Positions 56,065 to 64,000 of a stretch of 64,000 nt of DNA are shown here, one piece after another. A program made the position numbers and the translations under genes. Position 1 is the first letter of the stretch. The number at the start of each line of letters is the position of its first letter. The stretch covers positions 496,001 to 560,000 of the forward strand of contig BRON01000007.1 of NCBI GenBank assembly GCA_024345305.1, read 5' to 3'. The notes under the pieces are model-generated. The model did not search any database and was not told the DNA's origin. It saw nothing but the letters and a program-made list of their open reading frames with translations. The stretch comes from Mrakia gelida (Eukaryota > Basidiomycota > Tremellomycetes > Cystofilobasidiales > Mrakiaceae).

Positions 56065-57635
56065 ATGAACCGACCTCCAGCTTCGTGAGTACCCCTGAAG
56101 CCTCATCTGGGTGCTCAAACTTTACCGCAGAGGTTCAAACTGACCCTTCTCTTCCTCCCCAGCTTAACGGACGTTCCCGACGAGATCCTCCTCGCCATCG
56201 CCGCAGAGCTCGTCGATTCGACGGCATTCGATGCCCAGGTTCTGGATGGGACTGGCGACGAAGGTGTGAAGAAGTCTTACAGGGATTTGAGCGCTCTCCG
56301 GCTCGTATCGAAGAGGTTGAACGTCAGTTTGCCCGAGTCCGAGTCCTCCCTCCCTCCTCTCAGCCCAATCTCGTCCCATCTCTCGTGCTTCGGGAACGAG
56401 CTCACTTTCTGAACGTTCGAATGCTGATTAAAACCTCTCTTTACTGCTTTACCTATCCACAGCTCGCCGCCGCTCCCCATCTCTTCCGCTGGATCTTGTT
56501 CGATCCGGATCAGGACCGAGCCTCCCTTTCCTCCCTCCTCACCAAACTCGCTTTCGCTCTATCCCGCTCCTCCCTCGAGCTAGCTCGCTTCGTCCAGGTC
56601 GTCCAAGTCTTCAAATCGGAATCGTCAACGAAGGACTTCCTCGGATCTCTCCTCCCTCTCCTCCCTCTACTTCCCCTCCTGACCCGCCTTCGACAAATCG
56701 ACGTTCCCGCCCTCCCTCTCGACTCCCTCGCCTCCCTCCCCCCCGTCAACGTCCTCGAAACCGCCGGAGCCGTCATCGTAACCCCTGACTCCGTTCATCC
56801 TCTCACCATCCCCTGGCTTGCCTCCCTCCAGTCGTTAACGGTCAGGCTGGAATGGGGGACCGCCCGAAACGCGAACCGGATGCCGAATGTCTCGCCCATC
56901 GAACTTCAACTCCCTCAGTCCCTCACCAGACTTCACCTCCTACGGTCCCACCACTTCAGCGTAGTCGTCACTCAACAAACCCCCGTCCCCTCTCTCCAAA
57001 CGCTCGAGATCTCGGGAACCTACAACGACATCTCCTCCATGCCAACCGTCCTCACAACCCAAGGCCCGTTCATCACTTCCCTCCTCCTCTTCGGAGAAGA
57101 GATCGAGTCCTTCCTCCAACGAAACCCTAACTACCTCGGAAAGGCTCATCTCTGGGAGCATCCCGCTGTTCAAATGAACATCGCAGCGTTCGCGAAAACG
57201 GCGGAAATCATCACCTCCCCCTCCCTCTCCAACTCCCAGACCCTCACCATCTACGACCTTCACCTCCAGTTCGTCCTACCGCTCGAGAACCGAACCATCA
57301 CGACTATCGTCCTTCGTCCGGAGAGGAACGCACAGGAGGACTTCAAGCGGCCCTTCAATCCCGTCGCGTTGGTCGTCCCTCCCCTTCAAAACTGGACGAG
57401 GAGGACCTTGCCTTACCTTGCGACGATCAGGTTCGAGGATGGTTGGAGCTGGGAGACACTTCTGAAGGGGGTTGAGGAGTCGGATAGACCTGACGCTGGG
57501 TTTGGGAAGGATCTGAGGGCGAAGGGGCTGAGATTGCTTGACGGGAAGGGAAAGGAGTGGGACGAGAAGTGGGAGGACACGTTCTTCAGGGAGATAGACG
57601 CGATGATGGCTAGAGAGGAGATATCGGAGGATTGA
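56065..57635 (+). CDS. F-box-like/LRR-like protein
   Basis: ATG 56065, exon 1 MNRPPAS, then SLTDVPDEILLAIAAELVDS and YRDLSALRLVSKRLN, an F-box core. A third exon begins LAAAPHLFRWILFDPDQD and is long, ending AMMAREEISED with TGA 57633-57635. Repeated leucine-rich segments (FLGSLLPLLPLLPLLTRLRQ, LASLQSLTVRLEW, PSLQTLEISGTYNDI, QTLTIYDLHLQFV) suggest LRR-type folding, presumably substrate recognition in an SCF ligase. After the stop, the same frame stays open across two well-formed introns (57717-57818 and 57888-57989); see findings. The gene is head-to-head with the F-box gene at 54837-55751, which hints at a local family. Confidence 0.7.
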
Positions 57636-58723
57636 GCGCTGAAGGTGATCGAAGGTGGGGAGGAGGAGGGGCGTTGCGCTGAGGCTCTGAACGTCAGTGA
57701 GCGACGACGCGTTGAGGTGAGCACCTTCCGTCCTTCCTCATCTCCTCACCTTCCTTTCCTTTTCTCGGCTTCGAAAGCGTAATCACGATTGACTTGCTTC
57801 GCTTGTTCCCTTTCCAAGACTTCGAACCCACTGGACAAGATCGCTTCGGACGACGGACGACGGACGGCGCGTCGGGCTGCTTTCGTCGTGAGTCGCGCTC
57901 TTCCCTCCTCCTTCTTCGCCTCTCTTATCTTCTTCTTCTTCTTTTCCAAACCTGACCTTTCGTCTCTTCTTCGATCTTCTTACATCCAGCGGCAACTCAA
58001 CTCTATCGAGCGAGTCTCCTCGAACCTCGTCGAAATCTCGACCATCTCCCACTCGCTTCCCTCCCACTCGCTTCCCTCCTCCCGCTCCCTCCTCCCCTCA
58101 CCACACTCGAACCACCACCCCACCCATTCTCGCTGCCCAATTCATTCACCCTCCTCCATCCTTCGCGCGAGTCCTTCTTCGAACCCACTCTGCTTTCGCG
58201 AAACCGACGCGTCCCTTCTAGCTCGCCTCTCCCTTTCTTCCTTCCCTTCCCTTCCCACCCACCGCTTTTGTAATCTACCATCTCTTCTCTCATCCCCTTT
58301 CTGGATGATCAGCTCTTTATCTATCGTATCCATGTATCCATCTGTTTTATCTTGACTGTCTTCAGTTCGGTAACGAACGAGGACGAACGAGCGAGCGACG
58401 ACGACTCGACTCGACTCGACTTCAGCGACTCGGTTTTGCCTGAGGCGGAGAAAGAGAGATAAGTAGATGGTGTCAAGGCAAAGGAGCAAGAAGGTCATAT
58501 AAATCATCATCGTTCTTTTCTTCATTTCGTTTAGCTGGGTGGGAGAATTATCTATCGAACTACAAGGGGTATGGCACGCTCGCTCGCTCGACGGCGCAGA
58601 AGAGGAAGGGTGGGTACGGAAAGGACAAGATCAATGGGTTGGGTAACGTCTACAGAAAGGTCGGCAAGAAAGCGAGGAAGCAGGGCGAGAAAAAGAGGGC
58701 GGAAGCTAGTAAGCAGCGACCTC
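57636..58723. other. Convergent region with two intron-like segments
   Basis: About 1.1 kb between the F-box-like stop and the RPB7 stop. It has two GT-AG segments of 102 nt each with CTGAC or TTGAC near the acceptor. The exons they imply read in the same frame as the upstream gene. They may be a spliced 3'UTR or a small unrecognised gene. The rest (58020-58250) is pyrimidine-rich. Confidence 0.4.
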
Positions 58724-60525
58724 CTACTGCTGTTGATCGACAGCAACGAAATCCTCCTCTCCCTCGTCCTCATCCACGAGCTGGACTCCAAGCCAGTCGT
58801 CTTTGATGGATCCGATGGCGAACTGCGAAAGTAGAGCGAAAAGGGGGGAGGGGGAAGGTTAGTGGGGTGGAAAGGAGAAGGGAAGGGAAGGGAAGGGAAG
58901 GAGGGACGCGAGGGAAGGGATGGAGAGGTTTTGTGGAGGGAAAGGGAAGGTTTTTAGGTTTACTAACAATCTCAGTCGCGTCTACACGTGTACCGATGAG
59001 ACGACAACGCAGCTTCACACCTTTAACGATCACCCCCTCGGTCTGACCTGGGATGATGAAGGAGGGAGGGTTGGACGTCGAGTCGAACTTCATTTCTGCG
59101 GGGAGGTGCTGATGCGAGTGAAGCGAAGCGAAGCGAGCACGGCGAACGAGGCGGAGGGAAACGAGGTGGAGGGAGGGAAGAAAGAGAGGAGGATGGGGAG
59201 TCAGTAAACGTGCTTCGAAAGAAACGAAGAGATCAAGAGAAAGAGTAGGTGGTTTGGCGATGGGTTGGATCAGAAATGTGTAAACGAAGCTACTAAACGA
59301 CGTTTCCCAAACATAAATCAACATTCCTCCGATGAAGGTAGGTCATGATGTCCCTATGCAAGTTTATCATCATTCAAGTGGTGGGGTCGGTGTGGGAGGG
59401 GCGAGAGAGAACGGGAGACGAGAAGAGGGAAGAGGAGAGGTTGGGACTAACATGAGTAGAGATGAAGACGGATAGAGGACCGACGTCGAGGAAGACTCCC
59501 ATCTGAACGAGGACCAGAACGAGCGCGGGAGGAGGCGAGTTAGTAAGAGGGAGGGGGAAGCAGGAAACAGGAAACGACGAGGGAGGAGGGCTGAAACCAA
59601 AAAAAAAACTGGACTCGAGACTAACCTTCGACACGTTGTTGACTACGCCATCGACGTCCTCTCCTTTGAAAGGCTTCATAACGATCGCAGCTGCTCTCCT
59701 CCGAAGAACTAATCAGCTCTTCGTTCTCAGAAGAGCAACCACGAAAAACAACCTGGGCGAGGGGATACCCACAGTAGGACGTTCGAAACTCAGCCTCGCC
59801 CGTTCCGTTCAACACCTTGCCCGTTCCGTGGTCGGTGATGGAGAGGACTTTGATGATGTAGCTGTTGCACGCAAGACGGAAGGAGAGGGAGCAGAGTCAG
59901 CAACAGCGTTGGAGGAAGAAGGGGAGATGAGGGGAAGGTGAGGTGAGGTGAGAGGGATGGACGAGGTGGGTTAGAAAGTTGGTCGTTGTAGTAGTAGGGA
60001 TCAGATAAAAACAATGTTCTCATGTTCAGGGCGTTACTCCGTCTTCGAAGAGCTGAGTTTATAGTTTCGGTCTGCGACCTTTATCATCATGTCAAGGCGA
60101 AGGAGGGGAGGGGAGGGGAAGGGGAAGGAGGTCGCACGTCTGGCTCGTTTTGAAGAGCTCGACGAGCTGCCCATCCGTTCCTTTTCCGGCTCTTCTCTTT
60201 CGAGAGAGCGATGGACGAGAGGGTGAGGGTGGTAGGCATGGCGGTAGAGATGGATGGGAAGGATGAGAAGAGGATGAATGAACGAACCCTAGTCTTCCTG
60301 AGCAAGTTCCCTGGACGTCCGAGTGAAGTTTTGCGGTGAGGTACTCCGTCATTTGAGGGCCAAAGTAAGACGGATGAAGCAGGATCGTCTGGGTGAGCTC
60401 TTTCTGCATACGAGGAAGACAAGAGCGAGTTAGTACGAGAAGGAGGGAGGCGTGAAAAAGAGAAGAAGGGAGAGAAGGAGATGGAAGGAAGGGAGGGAGG
60501 GGAAGGGACGAACGATGAAAAACAT
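58724..60525 (-). CDS. rpb7: RNA polymerase II subunit RPB7
   Basis: ATG 60525 encodes MFFI, spliced to [20 protein letters not shown], which is the highly conserved Rpb7 N-terminus. Later exons: [65 protein letters not shown] (tip-associated domain), [56 protein letters not shown] and the end [23 protein letters not shown] is at 58724-58726. The second half is the S1/OB RNA-binding domain. Rpb7 pairs with Rpb4 as the stalk of Pol II, and in yeasts also travels with mRNA to the decay machinery. Length is normal (about 170-180 residues). It is head-to-head with Cwc2. Confidence 0.95.
58879..58902. repeat. (GGGAA)n tandem repeat in an RPB7 intron
   Basis: About five GGGAA units in tandem inside an RPB7 intron, a polypyrimidine tract on the transcribed strand's RNA. 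Confidence 0.7.
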
Positions 60526-60785
60526 GATGGAGGACTGGATGAGCTAGAGGGAAGGGGAGGGAAAGGGGGCGACTTCAACCAAGAGAGCGACTCTTGGGGG
60601 TCTGAGTGAGTAGGGAGAGAGAGAGAAGTGAGAAAGGAAGAAAAGAAGAAGGTGATGGGTGAGAGGAGAAAAGAGTAAGGGAGGGCTGAATTGAGAGCTC
60701 GAAAACGAGAGGGGCGCAACCCGCTCGGGACTTCAACGAATCCAGCGTGATTCGAGAGGAGGAGAGTCGCTCAACACCCACGACC
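60526..60785. promoter_or_regulatory. Shared divergent promoter RPB7 / Cwc2
   Basis: Only 260 bases separate the two ATGs, so both core promoters must lie within it. It is purine-rich at 60600-60690 on the plus strand. Confidence 0.6.
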
Positions 60786-62897
60786 ATGTCTAGCGCCGCT
60801 TCCTCTTCAGCTGTAGCAGCACCAACAAGAAAGTGAGTACAGCGGGATGAGCTCGAGGAGAAAAGAAGCAGAAGCTGACCCCCGCTCCTTCGTTCAGACT
60901 TCGGCCTGCTCGTCGCCAGGTCAAGAAGGGAGAGATCGCACCTCAAGCGGACGCTCAGAGTGGGAAGGAATACAGTGAGTTCACTCGTGTTGCTGATGGA
61001 TGGAAGGAGATGTATGCTGACCTCTTGTGACTCTCTTTTCTCAGACATCTGGTAAGTTTGAAACGGATGGATGAGCTCGAAACGCACATCGACGAGAACG
61101 GTCGAGCTGACCTTCCCTTCCTTCCCTCGTTATTTATTCCTCTCTAGGTACAACAAGGTCAGTTCTCATCATCTAGCAGCTCATATATAGACCCTCTTAC
61201 TGACCCCTTCCCCTCTCCCGCTCCTTCGTTCTCTCCTCTCGCAGTGGTGAGTTCTGAAACCATCGCTCGTCTCGTCCACCACCACCTCCTCTTTCGTTCG
61301 AGCTCACCTCCTTCTCTTCTTCCTTCCCGTTCTTCCCTCGTCCAGGGCTGGTGGAGACAAGGAAGATGGCTACAAGAGGTACGCATTACCCACCCTCCCT
61401 TTCTCTCTCTCCCTCTATGACCTCCCTTCTCGTTCGTTCGCTGACCTCTCGCTCTCCTTCCCTCCTTCTCGCTCTCCTTCAGTGCTACCCTCTCCCTCAC
61501 TCGTTGCGTGCTCATGAGAGACGCAGGATACACTCGAGCAGACGCTATGGGAACAAAATACTGCTGCCTGTACTTCGCTCGTGGTTGCTGCCCTCTAGGG
61601 TACGTCCTTCCTTTCTCCATCCAAGCTCAACGCAACGAACGAAGCTCACCTGTTCCCTCCTCGTTTCGTCCCCCAGATCCGACTGCACCTTCCTCCATCG
61701 ACTTCCTCCTCCGTCTCACGTCCTTCCGGACGCCGCTCTCGACTGCTTCGCTAGGGACAAGTACGCCGACTACCGAGACGACATGGGTGGAGTGGGTTCG
61801 TTCGGGAGGGTCAACAGGACGTGAGTCGCTCTCCTCGATTCCCCTTCCTTCTTCGTCGACGCGTCTTGCTTGCACAGAGCTGACCTCGCTCGCTTCGCTT
61901 CCCTGGATTGCTGGGAGTGTAGGCTGTACATCGGTCGAATCCGAGAGAGCGGTTCCAAGTCGGACACGGAAGCCATGATTCGACGACACTTCTCGGAATG
62001 GGGAGAGCTGTATCGACGTGAGTCCTGTCTCTCCTCTTCCCTGGCTTTTCTCGTCGTCTCTCGTCTGACCTTGTTCTCCCTCTCACTCTCTCACACCTCC
62101 CTCCTGCTCCCAATCAACCCCTCCTCGTTCCTCGCTTTGCCGTCTCGTCGCTTCCGCCTCCGCGTCCTCCCCTCACCCTCCCTCCCCTTCCTCCCTTCTC
62201 CCAAACCACCCACCCCCCCCCCCCCCCCCCCCCCCCCACCCATCCCCACCTCTCACCCCCATCAGTAAACGTCCTCCACACCAAAGGCGTAGCCTTCGTC
62301 ACCTACACCTCGGAACTCTGCGCCCAATTCGCCAAAGAAGCCATGTCCAACCAATCCCTCGACTCCGCCGAGATCCTCAACGTCCGTTGGGCCACCGAAG
62401 ACCCTAACCCCGGCCAAATCAAAGCCGAAAAGCGACGGGTGGAGGCGGTGGGGAAAAAGGCTATTGAGGGGAAGATTGAGGGAGGGTTTGCGGAAGCGGC
62501 GTTGACGGTGCAGGCGCTGGAGGAGGGGAGGGAGGGGGATTTGTACCCGCTTGAGGGAGGAAGGGAGGGAGCAGCCAAGAGGAGGAGGATTGAAGGTGGG
62601 GATGCAGAGGAGGAGGGGGTGGAAGCTCAGCTTGGTGGAAGGGAGGAGGAGCACGAGCAGGAGGAGGAAGAGGTGCAGGTGGTGGAGGATCGAAGTGGGC
62701 TGTTGGATCGGGATGCGCTCGAGGGGATGAAGTACTTTTTGCAGATGAAGAGGTTGAGGGAGGAGGAGGAGAGGAAGTCTTCTGTTGGAGGAGGGGTGAA
62801 GAAGGTGGGAGGAGGAGGGGGAGCGGCGAGTGCGCCGAAGGGGTTGGGGACGCTGGGTGGGTACGGGAGTGGGAGTGAGGATGAGGACGATGAGTAG
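60786..62897 (+). CDS. cwc2: Pre-mRNA splicing factor Cwc2 (Torus zinc finger + RRM)
   Basis: ATG 60786 (MSSAASSSAVAAPTRK), then LRPARRQVKKGEIAPQAD and NIWYNKWAGGDKEDGYK. The Torus/CCCH core follows: TLSLTRCVLMRDAGYTRAD, GTKYCCLYFARGCCPLG, SDCTFLHRLP, with the Cys and His needed for zinc. The RRM follows: RTLYIGRI, RHFSEWGELYRLNVLHTKGV (intron inside), AFVTYTSELCAQFAKEAMSN and ILNVRWATEDPNPGQ. The C-terminus is acidic and ends SEDEDDE, TAG 62895-62897. Cwc2 (RBM22-like) binds U6 snRNA and intron in the active spliceosome with the Prp19 complex. Several exons near the N-terminus are tiny. The penultimate intron holds a 25-base poly-C run just before its acceptor. Confidence 0.93.
62213..62237. 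repeat. Poly-C tract (25 C) in a Cwc2 intron
   Basis: Uninterrupted run of 25 cytosines about 28 bases before the exon beginning at 62266, in the polypyrimidine position of the acceptor. The length could be a sequencing approximation. Confidence 0.9.
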
Positions 62898-63246
62898 TTT
62901 GTTATGTAGGTTGGATCTTGTTCTAGGAGGGTGAAGAGAATGGAGTATGACTTCTTACTTGTTCGGTGGTTTGAGCTTGGAAAAGAGGGAAGAGGGACAG
63001 AGCCCGAAAAGACGAGATGTGCTCGACGCGTCGAGCGACAGGACGAGGAGCTTTCGAGCGCGCGCGAGAAGAGGTAAAGAACAATAAACATGCATTTCCA
63101 TTTCCGATAAGCCCAAAAAGATACAGTAGATAGATAGAAACTCTAGATAAACAGAACCGAAACTGAAGCGAACGAGAAGGTGGAGGGAGGGAGGGTCGAG
63201 GTTCAATTGGATGGTCGGTCGAGTGGTCGAGTTCGAGCTCGACTAC
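62898..63246. other. Convergent intergenic region
   Basis: About 350 bases between Cwc2 and the lipase gene 3' ends. It carries one GACGCGTC at 63025 and an ATAAA-rich stretch at 63080-63155 that may hold polyadenylation signals for both strands. Confidence 0.5.
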
Positions 63247-64000
63247 TTAGATAAGGCAAGTTCCCATAGTGACTCCGTTGTAAGGGCCGAGGTGATCCAA
63301 GATGTCGAACACGTTGAAGGTTTGTCTGAAGGTATGAAGGGGTTGGGGACAAGGAAGACGAAGAAAGAGTCAGCGCGTTCGTTTCGACGTTTTGAGAGTG
63401 GAGGGCGAACTCACCCAAGAGCGCAATTGGTATCCTCAACTCCAGGGCAAGACTCGTAGACGCCATCGGGAGTGATGTACTGTTCTCCGTTGATCTGCTG
63501 GAAGCCGAGTGCTTGGCCTGGCATCCGGGGGATGGGATCTGGTTTGGGCGAGGCGGGTCGAGACGTGTCAGTTGGTTCGTTGTGACGCGGGGAACGAGAA
63601 GAGGAGGGAGGCTGAAGAGAGGACGAACCGTTCATGTTGGTGGTGTGGACAGAGTCGGGGATCTGTGAAGGGGAGGGGAAGGGGAAGAAGAAGATTCAGT
63701 TCGAGGGAGCGGGGACGAGCAAGAGTAGAAGGCAGGGGACGAACGACGCTGAGAGCCCAAGGACCGAAGGCTGGGTTTCCGGTCCTAGGGAGACCGAAGA
63801 GTCTAGCTGAGACGTCCAGGGAAGGGATCTGGAGCTTGAGGTAGAGGGCGTCGACTGGGAAAGAAGAGAAGCCGAAGGGACGAAGGTCAGCGCAAGTCAA
63901 GTTCTTCTCGACGAGGTAAGAAGGACTCACGCTCGGCGATGGCTCCTCCAAGGGAGTGACCGACGGTGATGACTGTGGGAAAGTGAGAGAAGGGAAGGAA
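63247..64000 (-). CDS. Class 3 lipase (partial; 5' end lies beyond the window)
   Basis: Only the 3' exons are present. They encode TVGHSLGGAIAE (nucleophile elbow GHSLG), VDALYLKLQIPSLDVSARL, FGLPRTGNPAFGPWA (the G-x-PR-x-GN element of fungal class 3 lipases), IPDSVHTTNMN, DPIPRMPGQALGFQQINGEQ (the D-x-(I/V)P-x-(L/M)P element with the catalytic aspartate) and YESCPGVEDTNCALG. FDILDHLGPYNGVTMGTCLI ends the protein and supplies the catalytic histidine (DHLGPY), with TAA at 63247-63249. Serine, aspartate and histidine are all visible, so it should be an active triacylglycerol lipase or feruloyl esterase-like enzyme. These are normally secreted, but the signal peptide region is outside the window. 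Confidence 0.87.

Overview
The window looks like nuclear DNA from a GC-rich, intron-dense basidiomycete fungus. I favour a Pucciniomycotina yeast or smut relative, but this is inference from gene content and intron style. Almost every gene is split by many introns of roughly 60-100 nt. Donors are GTGAGT or GTTCGT, the branch site is (G)CTGAC and the acceptor is CAG or TAG. There are no operons, transposons, CRISPR arrays, rRNA or tRNA genes that I can see.

Layout, left to right. 1-10 kb: a minus-strand TRF/Taz1/Tbf1-like telomere protein head-to-head with a Tra2-like SR splicing factor; a small unknown protein; a frameshifted F-box gene; and a nuclear-looking coiled-coil protein. 10.7-20.6 kb: a very large minus-strand ZNFX1/Hrr1-type helicase (CCCH fingers, SF1 helicase, NFX1 fingers, RZ finger) whose reading frame breaks exactly at the Walker A motif. 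22-25 kb: calnexin, with a UPRE-like site upstream. 25.7-28 kb: a damaged cytochrome P450. 28.4-40.7 kb: Fip1 (poly(A) addition) and Not1 (deadenylation scaffold), divergently transcribed from one 0.84 kb promoter. 41-43 kb: a short-chain dehydrogenase. 43.3-44.7 kb: an F-box/LRR-like gene with an in-frame TAA. 45.6-49.4 kb: two small possibly mitochondrial proteins and an acidic NSESE-repeat protein. 49.9-54.6 kb: AMP deaminase. 54.8-57.6 kb: two divergent F-box-like genes. 58.7-62.9 kb: RPB7 and the splicing factor Cwc2, head-to-head. The right edge holds the 3' part of a class 3 lipase.

The main theme is RNA metabolism: Tra2, Fip1, Not1, Rpb7, Cwc2 and a ZNFX1-type helicase linked in other fungi to RNAi heterochromatin. 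Accessory F-box, P450 and lipase genes are interspersed. The most notable observations are lesions in otherwise well-conserved genes, namely the Walker A frameshift, a P450 lacking its heme cysteine and two broken F-box genes. A dispersed GACGCGTC motif sits mostly in introns and UTRs. Exon boundaries were read by eye from splice signals and frame continuity, so outer coordinates are firmer than internal ones.
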